A DNA stretch of 39,554 nt, taken from assembly GCA_003427395.1 (NCBI GenBank), contig BFEA01000049.1, positions 4,138,359 through 4,177,912 on the forward strand, read 5' to 3'. Positions 20,640 through 30,530 of the stretch are shown piece by piece (position 1 is the first letter of the stretch; every line of letters begins with the position of its first letter). The notes beneath the pieces are model-generated. The model searched no databases. It was not told where the DNA came from and saw only the letters and a program-made list of their open reading frames with translations. The translations under genes were made by a program, and so were the position numbers. Origin of the DNA: Chara braunii. Taxonomy: Eukaryota > Streptophyta > Charophyceae > Charales > Characeae.

Positions 20640-21090
20640 ACCTCCCCACCAAGCCGGCCGAAGCACCACCCCACCGAGCCGGCCGAAGCACCTCCCCACC
20701 NNNNNNNNNNNNNNNNNNNNNNNNNNNNNNNNNNNNNNNNNNNNNNNNNNNNNNNNNNNNNNNNNNNNNNNNNNNNNNNNNNNNNNNNNNNNNNNNNNNN
20801 NNNNNNNNNNNNNNNNNNNNNNNNNNNNNNNNNNNNNNNNNNNNNNNNNNNNNNNNNNNNNNNNNNNNNNNNNNNNNNNNNNNNNNNNNNNNNNNNNNNN
20901 NNNNNNNNNNNNNNNNNNNNNNNNNNNNNNNNNNNNNNNNNNNNNGGCCCCAAGCACCACTGACCGGCCCCAAGCACCACCGACCGGCCGCAAGCACCCA
21001 CCAACCGGCCGCAAGCACCCACCGACCGGCCCCAAGCACCCACCGACCGGCCCCAAGCACCTACCGACACCGACCGGCCCCAAGCACCCA
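20640..21090. repeat. GC-rich minisatellite interrupted by an assembly gap
   Basis: Repeats of about 19-20 bp (ACCGACCGGCCCCAAGCACC and a variant CCACCGAGCCGGCCGAAGCA) flank 245 undetermined bases at 20701-20945. Left and right units differ, so the array has at least two subtypes and its true length is unknown. Confidence 0.9.
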
Positions 21091-21108
21091 CCGACAGCCA
21101 ACGACAAA

Positions 21109-21267
21109 GGGCCTCGCTGCACTACTCTCGACATCCACAAAAAACAAAAATCGTGACCGTGTATCTGTCCGTATTATAGCGGAAGATTCACTACCCTCCA
21201 CATCCACCAAAAACAAAAATCATGACCGTGTATCTGTCCGCATTTCAAGAGTAGTGCAGCGAGGCCC
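21109..21267. mobile_element. Fold-back element, copy at 21.1 kb
   Basis: Perfect 20-bp arms (GGGCCTCGCTGCACTACTCT and its complement) flank a core with GTGTATCTGTCCG-ATTATAGCGGAAGATTCACT, homologous to the core at 3.2 kb. Both elements continue to the right with AGGCCCAAAGC. Confidence 0.7.
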
Positions 21268-21475
21268 AAAGCATAAAAGAGAACGCAAAAGCAAAACGAA
21301 ACCAGACTCGCCCGAGAAAAAAACAAACGCCAAACGCATCCACAAAAAACAAAAATCATGACCGTGTATCTGTCCGTATTTCAAGATTAGTGCAGCGAGG
21401 CCCAAAGCATAAAAGAGAACGCAAAAACGAAACGAAACCGGACTCGCCCGAGAAAAAAACAAACGTCAAATGCAT
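21131..21475 (+). repeat. Tandem units of about 140 bp overlapping the fold-back element
   Basis: ATCCAC-AAAAACAAAAATC-TGACC starts units near 21133, 21200 and 21338. The last two extend through GTGCAGCGAGGCCCAAAGC to GACTCGCCCGAGAAAAAAAC almost unchanged. Confidence 0.75.
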
Positions 21476-21501
21476 CAGACGCGTCAGACATGCTGCATCA
21501 G

Positions 21502-21600
21502 GCGCGTCAGAATTTTACATCGGACGTCTCACGCATCGCGATGCAAACGATCACGCGTCAGAATTTTACATCCGACGTCTCACGCTTCACGATGCAGAAA
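21502..21600 (+). repeat. Two copies of a roughly 52-bp unit
   Basis: Both copies share GCGTCAGAATTTTACATC-G followed by ACGTCTCACGC-TC-CGATGCA. Confidence 0.75.
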
Positions 21601-23037
21601 CACTAACGTGGACCATTGCAGATGCGAGACTCGGTGCCGTGGCCGATAAGCTTTAGTAGGGTTGTTTGATGAACGGATGCAGAGGATTCTCGTTTTGCAT
21701 TCAGGGCACCAAGCCATTGTAACCCGCAATTAAATCTAACCATGCACGGTTGAGTGGGTACTGTACAAGTATCCATCCCATTGTGTCTTCATGACCAAAC
21801 AATTTGACAGTCATAGTAAGGAGGGGCTGCCCCTACTGGTGGTCATGATGTGCACAGAAAGCACCTGCAGACCTGATACACTCCCTGCTCACTTGTCCGA
21901 AAGTGTGCTGGACCTGGAAAAAGATAAAGGAGCTCTGGGTCTCCCCCTCTCGCTCTTCTCATCACCGCCTCCCAGCACCACTCCACTTTATCCTACTCTT
22001 CCTTGATCAACATCCCTCACAACACCCTGAAGGACAGCAACAGGATCCGGTCCCAATCCCAACTTCTCATAAAGATGGCTCTTTCAAACATCTGGAAATG
22101 CAATGCACACAAACCATCGAAAGGACAGCAGGCATGGGCCCTGCTGATCAGCATGGTGGAAACAGGAATCGCTGTAGGTGGTGCATAGCCAAACTCACAG
22201 CTAAGTTCAGGCCTGAGAAGTTTGAAGCCAAGAAAAGAGCCTTCCACAGGGAGTGGCTAGTCCGAGGCAAGATTGCACAGATTGTCAATGAAAAACAAAA
22301 CTGAGGTGGAGGATTTGGCACTACACAGGCCAACAGTCAAACAATCCACTCAAGGCCGCAAGAGGAAGCTGTCAAACAGAATTCACGTCTCATACCACTC
22401 AACAACGCCTCCAGCTAACCTTCCAAGAAAACCAGAGCCTGCACTTCAAAAAACAGTTCTTGCTTTTGCTATTAACTTTCCACATTCTTAGTCAAGGCTC
22501 AGAGTGAGAGGAAGAAGACGGACAGGCAATCTGATTCAGTCCTCCATGAATGAGCAATCAATGCTGGTTCGGGGTCCTTTGGCCAAAGACAGAAGGTAGA
22601 ATAGTGCACTTTTCTCTTATAGTTCACTCTTGCCGGTGGAACAGAACCGCACTGACGCTTCCCAGAACGGAGAAGGGGCCAGAGCCATAAACACTCGTTT
22701 ATACAAAAAAAAAAAAAAAAAAAAAAAAGTGTGATTTCTTCCCAATCAATTGTGAGCAAGTACAGGGTGTTGGAACTCCATGAAGCATTGTTCTACCATA
22801 GCATTTGGCACTGAACCATGGTGACAAAGTCAGCTGAAAGGTCCATATACCAGACAGTGTTCGAGGGTCCATGCTGGCATGCACGGTGTAAGGCCAAACA
22901 TTGCATTTTTTACGTACCAGCATATTATTCTGAGCTGAACTTGTGGACGGACCTGCATGACAGGATCGACATAAAACCACTCAGTACGCATCATCAAAAG
23001 CCTTTCAGGTTCATGAAGATCCAAAATAATATTTCAC

Positions 23038-23250
23038 CAGGGTTGCATACCTGCCGACCGCCGACCCCGACCGCCAACTGTATGGGGGTGTTTGTGGGGT
23101 CATTAGGGGTTCTGGACCCAAACTTTTTTTTTTTGGGGGGGGGGGTTGGGTGCCGACGACCCCCAAACGGTAGGTGCCTACCAGCCGACCGGTAGGCGGG
23201 TCGGCAGCCGACCAGTCAAGGGCCGCCGACTGTCTGGGTATGCAACACTG
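23038..23250. mobile_element. hAT-type MITE with target duplications
   Basis: Termini are CAGGGTTGCATACC and the complement of CAGTGTTGCATACC (one mismatch). The element is flanked by perfect 8-bp direct repeats TATTTCAC at 23030-23037 and 23251-23258. CAG-start termini with 8-bp duplications define hAT elements. At 213 bp without an ORF it is non-autonomous. Inside, GC-rich CCGACC words and a T9/G10 run occur. Confidence 0.88.
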
Positions 23251-24215
23251 TATTTCACCATAAACAGTGTTGAACACCCACCAGCATTCATGATGGTGTC
23301 TTTTGATTGACCAGACAGCAATAACTTGCCACTCACCTTTGCATTGCAGCTACAATGACCAGAGTTGCTGGTCAGTTATGCATAGTCATCTCTTCTACAA
23401 TTATCACGTCCATCAAATGGAGATATTACATATTTTTTAGGGAGACAGGTGTAAAACAACACACTATCCCACAGACAGACAGAGCGAAGAGAGGGTGTTG
23501 CTTTAGTAATACACAAGGGATGAGAGTATAGTTTTATCCCTGCGACCGTTTCAGACTGCCAGTACTACACTCCTCTTCTCGACTTGTGCCTGCCAGTGCA
23601 CAAGGGGAGTTCAAGGATCAAAAGGACAACAGGTGAGGCCACCACTACACTTCATCACCTCTCACTGCATCTAAAGGCAAAAGGCTTCTGCGTTATGACA
23701 GAGCCCAACGGCACCCATTATCAAGTAGCCCTTTGCCTAAGAGGAACAGAGCACTGGCAAGACCTCACACCTACGATCCCCTTGGCAGCAGATGGGCATA
23801 GTGCTGTGATGTATCTCACACATACGTTCTCCCATGGTCCGCAAAATCTTCCCAACACCTATCTGCTCCCCCGCGATTTCCCTCCAAATCTAAGGAGGGG
23901 AAATGAGGGGCTGCGAGAGTAGGACACTTCCTGAAGAAAGGCACCCAAACAAATTGCTGAGGGACCAAGTGAGATCATAAACCCTGCTTAACTTAAGCAG
24001 AGGCGAGGGGAAGTACATCCTACCAGATTGGAAGCAATCAATGCCGCCAACTCCGGTCTCTCTACCATGAGGGGAAGAAGCCTTTGAGTGTGTTGTATTC
24101 GGTAGTTTGACTTGCTGGTTGAATAGGAACCAGAGTGACGCTCCCCAAATGGTTATGGAGCCTGAGCCATCAAGAGAAGCATTTGAGTGTGTTGTATTCT
24201 GTGTTTTGACTTGCT

Positions 24216-24680
24216 GGTGCCGACCGCCGACCCCCGGCCCCCAACCGTATTGCAGTCAACCTGACTCAACCAGTTGGGCCGACCAGTCAAGGAAAAAAAA
24301 AAAAAAATTCCATCCAGTGCATCCACTGATTTTTTTTCAAATCTGAGTTGGGCGCTTTACTGCGCTTGCTGAGTACAGCCCAAATCCGCTGAGAAACTTT
24401 TGGGGATGGGGGGGGCATGGGGGGTATAGGGGGGTATTGGGGTGGTAATGAGGGTGTTGGGGGCAGCTTGGGGGTGTTGGGGGGGTGTACACAGGTATTG
24501 GGGGCCGCTATGGGGGTGTTGGTGGTGTTATTAGGGGTTCTGAACCCCAAGCGAAAAAAAAAATAAAAAAAATTGCGGGGTGCCGACGACCCCCGACCAG
24601 TAGGTGCCAACCAGCCCATCGGTCGGCGGGTTGGCAGCCGACCAGTCAAGGGCCGCCGACCGTCGGGGGGTGCAACCCTG
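24216..24680. mobile_element. Truncated relative of the hAT-type MITE
   Basis: It shares GCCGACCGCCGACC, TTAGGGGTTCTG, GTGCCGACGACCCCC, GGCAGCCGACCAGTCAAGGGC and the right end GGTGCAACCCTG with the element at 23.0 kb. The left terminal repeat is missing. It sits inside the second copy of a duplicated host segment (empty copy at 24084-24178), replacing about 9 bases. Confidence 0.75.
24400..24530 (+). repeat. G-run cluster (G-quadruplex-prone)
   Basis: More than ten runs of four or more G occur within 130 bases, with GGGGGTGTTGG words. The cluster lies inside the truncated MITE. Confidence 0.8.
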
Positions 24681-25663
24681 AACCAGAGTGACGCTCCCCA
24701 TATGGATATGGAGGCAGAGCCATAAAAAAAAAGACCATAAACTCTGAGAAATCCAAGGAGAGAAGAACTCGTGTGCCCTACAGATGCCCAGATCAATTTC
24801 TGTTGATTGAGCGCTGTCTTAGCAATTTGAAGAGTTTTCAGCAAGAGAGTGGCAATTCGATATGCTGAGGCTGTGGTCACTCATCATGCTCCTGACTTGC
24901 AGCTGAACAAGCATTTCAAAACGGGAAAACACATTCCTAGATTATTACCTTCTTCACGTGCTGGGCGATGGCCTCGGGATATTACCATCGAACTGCCGGA
25001 CCCCCAGGTAATTTAGAACTGCTTGATTTCATTCATCTTGTTCCATCTGGATTCAAACTCAGGTCTGTATTTCAAGAGTTCCCGTGGTATGATTTTAGCG
25101 TGCAGCAAAAAAAAAGAGGGTGCACCTCATTCTAAATATGTGCTTTATCTGTTGGTGTTCACCATGTTCTCCTTCATCTCCAAGTGCAACCAGGACCTTG
25201 CAGATGGGCCAAATAGTCAGTTGCTGTTTGTTAGAAGTGCCTGGAAAACTATTAAGGGGGGCTGCTGTCTTTAGGATGGCTGTGTGTTTATGTGTTCCCT
25301 GGCAGTGACGGATTCATCAAAGTGACTCCCCGGCTCTTGATGGTCTTATTATGAAAAAAAATAAAAAGAGGTGGGATTCGTTCAGAGTGCCAAATCAAGC
25401 ACAACAATCTGTTGCTCCTTGTTCTTCCCTCCTGCAAAAAACTGCCTCCATCCTTGCAACTCACCGTTCGCATGAGCAGTTGTCGGCGAGGTGGGATTTG
25501 ATGCTGGCCCTCTCTGGCCAGAAACATCTGTTCCTTTTGCTCTGTAAGTTGTCTCGTCTAGTGCTGGCATCTTGTCTGCAAGGTGTACTCTGCAAAATTT
25601 CCAACAAGGACACCCATCATGAAAACGCAACTGATGAATTAGATACTAATTACATCGTTGATG

Positions 25664-25737
25664 ACGACCTGACATCCTCATCTTGAGCCATCATTGCTCT
25701 TGAAACTCTTTTAACGAACAGACGTTTTTGTCCAAAC
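25664..25737 (-). CDS. AP1G: AP-1 gamma-adaptin, tentative exon E
   Basis: Downstream of exon D, a good acceptor (tttggttttgcag|GTTTGG) opens a reading frame that fits the phase of exon D and begins FGQKRLFVKRVSRAMM, then AQDEDVRSS. The family has a segment here of the form RSSLVERMPVLDE after the KH-N motif, so LFVKRV could correspond to SLVERM, but the match is weak. Two donors are possible: AG|gtcgtc at 25679, or GAT|gtaatt at 25664 as given. Both leave phase 1, whereas exon F appears to start in phase 0. Either this exon is wrong or another hinge exon lies between E and F. Confidence 0.42.
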
Positions 25738-25858
25738 CTGCAAAACCAAACTGAATACAGGCTTGGAGGAATTGGCAGGTAAGTAGACCCTGTCGCCTCC
25801 TTTGCCATCATGATAACAGTCTTCATATTTCTGCTATCCTCCATCATCTTCTTGCATC

Positions 25859-26287
25859 ACATTTTCCACCCTTCCTTCCTCTCCCTCTCAAGACTATCCT
25901 ACACAGTAAAAAGAAACAAACACATGAACTTCGGTGCCACATTCTCTCGTAATCTTTCCCACTACCCCAGTTTCCGACTACATCATGGATACATTTTCCA
26001 CCCCTCCTTCCTCTTCCTCTTGGTTCCCCCCTTCCTCGCGGTAGCATCCTACACAGTTAAAAAAGGCAACAAACAAACGAACTTCTGTGCCACATTCTTT
26101 CGTCATCTTTTCCACTACCACAGACTCCATCATGGAGACATTTTCCACCCCTCCTTCCTCTCCCTCTTGGTTCCCCCCTCCCTCGCAGTACTATCCTACA
26201 CAGTAAAAAAAAGAAACAAACAAATGAACTTCTCGGCCACATACTCTCGTAATCTTTTCCACTACCCGTTTCTGACTACATCATGGA
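25859..26287 (+). repeat. Tandem array of three units filling intron D-E
   Basis: Units starting ACATTTTCCACCC at 25859, 25991 and 26138 (periods 132 and 147) share CTATCCTACACAGT-AAAA, GCCACATTCTCTCGTAATC and ACTACATCATGGA. The periods are multiples of three, so the plus strand stays open for 182 codons, but this is an intron of the minus-strand gene. Confidence 0.85.
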
Positions 26288-26366
26288 CCCACGGTGAAAC
26301 CAAGTATCAGACTGGCAAAAACAAAGACAATGATCGCACATGGTTGGCATCAGCGTAATGACTTAC

Positions 26367-26471
26367 TTGAGGTTGCTGTGTTTCGCCAGAATGCCGTGGA
26401 ATTCACACGATCTTTGCTGAAGCTCTAATACCAAGCTGCCTTTGTATTGCGCAATCAGTGCTTTGCATCTC
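26367..26471 (-). CDS. AP1G: AP-1 gamma-adaptin, exon D (end of trunk)
   Basis: The 105-bp exon (1 + 34 codons + 2) supplies the base that completes the codon begun in exon C, then reads RCKALIAQYKGSLVLELQQ and RSCEFHGILAKHSNL. Plant gamma-adaptins have the same block (QYKGSLVLELQQRS-EFN-I--KH-N), so the link across more than 10 kb of intron is well supported. The acceptor is gttcatgaacag|GAGATG and the donor is CCTCAA|gtaagt. The exon lies immediately right of a tandem array that fills most of the 629-bp intron to tentative exon E. Confidence 0.93.
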
Positions 26472-26965
26472 CTGTTCATGAACCGCCAATGTCACAAGAG
26501 AGGCAACAGTACATGCAATCAGAACACAAATGTCAGAGCCAAACATAACAAATGTTCATCCTAACAGACTGACATTCTTCATTACTGCATGCCAGGTCCT
26601 CCTCTGCACCAACGATTGTATCACCTCTACACCAACAATAGTATCACCTCTAAAGAGGGAACATCAATCTCTTAAGGAACTCCAGCAGCTCGGTCAACTT
26701 GCCAACTGTATCACACACCATACTCAATGGGATCTGTGACTGTCAAGCTCCCTCACCGCCACATGGTTTGAACTTCTTTTCATATTTTCACATCTATTGT
26801 CATTGGGTTTAGCCCACACGTGTGAGTTCTCTAAACCTCACACCGGGGTTCAGTCCCCGGAGCCGAAGTTAGTTACATTTGCTATGACTCTGGTCAGCTC
26901 CCAACCGAAGTGAGTTTAATCACATTGGCTCTGAGCCTACGACTCCGGTCAGCTCCCAATGCAAA

Positions 26966-27420
26966 GCTCACAAAGACACAACGGCATTCAATTGCTACAA
27001 GAGATTGGAAGAAGAATAAGAGAAGGGAGTAAGAACAGTAGAAGAAGAAGATAAACACAATCTGGAATGGAAGTGTTCTCTCCCTAATCTCGCATCCATC
27101 ACCTCCCCCTCATCATCTTATTATATGTAAGAGAACCAGAAATGAAAGAGCCAGAATCAAATGTCCGATTAGTGCCCCTTACTGCCAGCAACATAAAGAG
27201 CCCTCCTTTGACCTCCTACACCTCCTCCGTTCCTCCGTGGTATGCTCGGATGTTCAGAGGACAATGCAAAAGCTCCCATGCCCTCTACCACTTCACTACC
27301 AGATAAATTCCTCAACCCACTGGTATCCCCTTCAGGGGCCTTTTAGGTGCAACATCAACCTTGAAGATGAAGGTGCAGGTCCACCGTAGCCAAAGGTGAG
27401 TCTCCTTCCCAGTTTTTACC
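26966..27420 (+). repeat. Diverged dispersed repeat, copy 2
   Basis: This is the partner of 17455-18110 in the same order and orientation, with only short GAAGAA runs in place of the long one. It could be an old LTR or other element. No ends were found. Confidence 0.55.
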
Positions 27421-28019
27421 TCCTTCCTTCCTACCTCTGCTCCTCCATAAACTACGTGGACGCCCTCCTCTCTCACCTCCATAGCCTAGGTCTTCTTCTA
27501 CATCCTCCCTACTACACCTCCATACCCATCGATGTCCTCACCATCACCCTCCAGCTCCTCCACTTCTCCCTCTTGGCGGAGCAGCAGCATGACTTCGGGT
27601 GAATAAGCAGAATGCTCAATGCACCGAATGATATACTTGCTGCCTCCTGCCTCTTCTTCCTCCAGAAAGGTACTACCTGCCTCTACCCACCTTGCTTGGG
27701 TGCACGAGGCCTACCGGTGTTCCCTAAAGTTGGTAGGAATATAATTATAGACAGTAATCTACCTACAGGCCCTAAAGCTATACATTCAGGCCCGGGACCA
27801 TCATTACCTGCAGGTAAGCTTTCGCACATTCCCAGGTCTTGCCATTTCTGGAAAATCCCTACCAAGTCCCTAGCTTAAAAAGGTTGCAAGTAGCTAAAAG
27901 CTAAGGCAACATTTAGTGCTAGGCAGCGTAGGCGCCAAGTGCGAACATTGCCATCGCATGTTCACGAAAGCCCGAAAGACTTTTTGCACGTAGTTTCTGA
28001 TTCGCAACTAACGAAATCT

Positions 28020-28650
28020 CTGAGTTGGCCCAAGCTTTGGCCGAGTCCATGTCGTTGATGGGGAACTGGAACTTTGTAATGCTGTACATCAGACTATAAT
28101 AAGAAATCTAGCATTTCACCTCCCGCAGCCAAACTTCAACATCATCCTCCCCTGAAAGCTTCCAATGATCTAATTTTCGACCTTTGTCGATAGGCCTGCC
28201 AATTTCATCCTTCATGTAGAGAGGAAGGCCCTACCAAAGTCTCAGGTGTTGAAGGAGAAGCCTGCAGTGCCTCCACTGAGTCATGCATCCCCTTCACTGA
28301 ACCTGCCGGTGAAGCCAGCTGTTGCGTCAAGTGCTTGGTGGAGTCAGCTGACCTCTCCATCCTATCCATGAAGGATAAAGAATGCGGACAGCCTGTCCCC
28401 AACATGTGTTATTGTGATCCACAACCTCTTTCAACTCGGTGACGTTCTTTGTCCAAATTCCTCATCCTCAACCGCCTTAATTTGGGTGATGAATTCTGAA
28501 TGAACGTTTGCCCTGCTTTGTAGCATGAGCTGTCTTTTCAATGCAGGAATGTTTGTGAGTGGCCACGACTTTTTCTTGGGCCAGGAATGTATGTTTGGAG
28601 ATCTGGCCACGGTATCTTCCTGAGGAGGCTCGGATGTCATTCCCACAGGC
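28020..28650 (-). pseudogene. Second coding-like relic, probably gag-type
   Basis: Minus-strand frames give protein-like patches in order: SEFITQIKAVEDEEFGQ, then in another frame VTELKEVVDHNNT, then SFMDRMERSADSTKHLTQQL, then KDEIGRPIDKGRKLDHW followed by SGEDDVEVWLREVK before a TAG near 28111. The first three look like coiled coils and the last resembles the W-LSG-D-VEVWL-EV start of retrotransposon Gag capsids. At least two frame changes and the stop show it is dead. I do not recognise a specific family, and it may or may not belong to the element at 29-31 kb. Confidence 0.45.
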
Positions 28651-28969
28651 TGCTCTTCTGGAGCACATGGAAGAAATGGGGAAGCTTCTAGGGTGTTTTA
28701 AGCAGTAGCGCTCCTGGTGTCGTGTGGAGATCTTGTGGAGGTTGGCATAGTACGCACAGTGGCCTTGCTGCAGCACTACGAGATCATCTGATTCTGCAGG
28801 TCGTGCAGCAGGGAGAGGTTCATAGCGCTCTTAGTGTTTCGTACAGGTCCTGTGGTGTTTGCTTGATTTGTGGTGGCTTTGCAGGCCGACTCACAGGGCT
28901 CTCTATTTTTTTTTAGAACATTGGCGGATGTGGTCGGTGCTTTCCTGTTAGTGAAGCCTTTTGTGTTAT

Positions 28970-29172
28970 GGTCAGGGCTAGGCTGGCGACCGGCCGGTCC
29001 TGCTGGCCCGGAGCTGACGGGAACGGACCAATTCAGGCAGCCCAACCGGAAATTCCTGTTCAGCCCAAAATAGGGCTTTCCTTTTTTTTCCTTTTTTTTT
29101 TTACTACGGGGCCAACTGCGCTTGTCGAGAGCAGTTGGATTCCGCAAAAAAAAAAAAAAAAAAACAAGCTTT
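28970..29172 (+). mobile_element. Poly(A)-tailed insertion truncating gag
   Basis: A GC-rich plus-strand segment begins with GGTCAGGGCTAGGC, contains two pyrimidine runs, ends in about 20 A residues, and abuts the point where the gag relic breaks off. This looks like a retroposed insertion into the older element. No target duplication is clear and the left limit is approximate. Confidence 0.35.
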
Positions 29173-29188
29173 TTGCGGAGGGGTGAGG

Positions 29189-30530
29189 TCAGGGGGATAC
29201 GGGGACGACAATGAGACGCTCCACGGCAGAGGTACGTTCACAAGCGAATTTGTACTTCTTAGTATCAAGCGGGGTCAACGCGTCAGTGGCCTGCTGGGCC
29301 TGCTGCGGGTTGTGTCATCACATTTCTACCAATTCCATAAATCTCTCTAAGGTATGGGTCTTTGCCCGATCATTCATGCGCCTGCCAAACCCTTTCGAGG
29401 CTACTAGTCCATCTAGCCATTGCGCTGCCGCTCCCTCAAGATACGAGGTGGCAGTGATCACCTCGTCCTCTAACAGCGTCCTCTTTGCCCTGACCCACAC
29501 TGCGACCGTTCTCAACCAAGTGTCGAAAGCCTCATCCTTCTTATGACCTGAGAAGGTTGCGGGTGGTTTCAGAGGAGTCTTGGAGTACCAAGGTTGCTGT
29601 TGTCCCACTGGTGGGAGGAGTCTTGGGGTACCAAGGTTGCTGCTGTCCCACTGGTGGGACCGGCTGTTGTGCAGCACCAGCCGCCGGACCAGAAGATGAA
29701 GAAGCAACAGTCTATGCTGCTGCTGCTGATGTACCGCTTCGTGAACTGCTAAACTGAGACATAGTGGGACCTGACATCACCGGCGAGGAGACTGGTGATG
29801 TGAAAACTAGAGGCTGGAAACTGCGCCCACCTGCTGGCGATGGGAAAGCCCTTCCCATCCCCTGCATGGTGGTCAGTATCTGGTCAAGGGTATCCTGGAT
29901 ACCGTCCAGTTTGTTGTCCATGTATGCATGAACGGACAGGAGACCTGCCTTGAGAATTCTCGCGTTATCATCAATGAGGGCGTCATCTAACCCTTCTACA
30001 GTAGCTTCTGCTGTCCTCCTATTCTTTAGTCTAGCTTTCCTAGTTCTAATCTTCGTCTCTCTTTCAGTAGCTTTAATAGTTCCTTCTCTAACCGTAAGCG
30101 GATCACCTCCACTTGCTTGAGTTTGATGGCCTCTCTAGTGCGTGGAGGTGGCGAGCTGAACTGCGAGCCCGCCATCTGACTAGAAGTACTGCTTGATCCC
30201 ACTGAGCTGGATGTGGCATTTGAACTGGCCGGCATGCCTACGCTCATCTGAATAGATGTAGCAGCAGAAGTAGCCATAGCTGCTGCAGTGGCTGTTGCTG
30301 CTGCAAGCACTTGCTCGGCTGCTGCTGCCGCTTCTCTAGCCCTCTGCAAACGTTCAGCTACTGTGTCCTGTCGCAAAGCCCTCTCTCCCTCAGGTGGTAA
30401 AGCTTGGTGCATGATTGGAATCCTAATGGACTCCTGACGTGTCACCCTCCTTCCTACAGATCTATCCTCATCACTGCCTGATCCACTCATCAGCTCGGCA
30501 AACACTTTCTGCACTACTGCCCTCACTGGG
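29189..30530 (-). pseudogene. Broken gag of a Ty3/gypsy-like LTR retrotransposon
   Basis: Minus-strand reading frames carry, in order, an Ala/Ser-rich region with a charged coiled-coil stretch (EVIRLRLEKELLKLLKER), a segment beginning MDNKLDGIQDTLDQIL, a Pro/Gln-rich spacer with an internal 48-bp duplication, and a capsid-like block PPATFSGHKKDEAFDTWL followed by ATSYLEGAAAQWL, typical of retrotransposon Gag. The relic is dead. The first frame stops at 30026 and coding continues in another frame. A second shift lies near 29715-29760, where the frame ends at TAG (29712-29714). Two adjacent in-frame TGA codons stand at 29315-29320, after which Gag-like sequence runs on to a TGA at 29189-29191. 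It then abuts a poly(A)-tailed insertion. No protease, reverse transcriptase or integrase was seen. Confidence 0.85.

Larger units (their letters stand above)
24084..24720 (+). repeat. Host segment duplicated on both sides of the truncated MITE
   Basis: TTTGAGTGTGTTGTATTC...TTTGACTTGCTGG...AACCAGAGTGACGCTCCCC...GAGCCA occurs unbroken at 24084-24178 and split by the MITE in the second copy. A diverged third copy of the right half, ending in poly(A), lies at 22634-22730. Confidence 0.75.
16398..25663 (-). other. AP1G: Giant intron E-F of the gamma-adaptin gene (about 9.3 kb)
   Basis: This is the interval between tentative exon E and hinge exon F. It contains tandem arrays, two inverted-repeat transposon-like elements, a tRNA-like SINE candidate and a gap of 245 undetermined bases. 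Because the phases of E and F do not match, one short coding exon may be hidden here or in the gap. Stretches 18110-19040, 21600-22530 and 23260-24080 show nothing I can name; their short plus-strand ORFs resemble no family I recognise. Confidence 0.6.

Noticed and set aside
20550-21140. 196-codon minus-strand ORF
   Set aside because: It consists mostly of undetermined bases plus GGRSVGAWG-type minisatellite translation.
21903-22304. 133-codon plus-strand ORF
   Set aside because: No recognisable domain or splice pattern; it lies in the giant intron.
25810-26358. 182-codon plus-strand ORF as a gene
   Set aside because: It lies within an intron between two minus-strand adaptin exons and is a tandem repeat.
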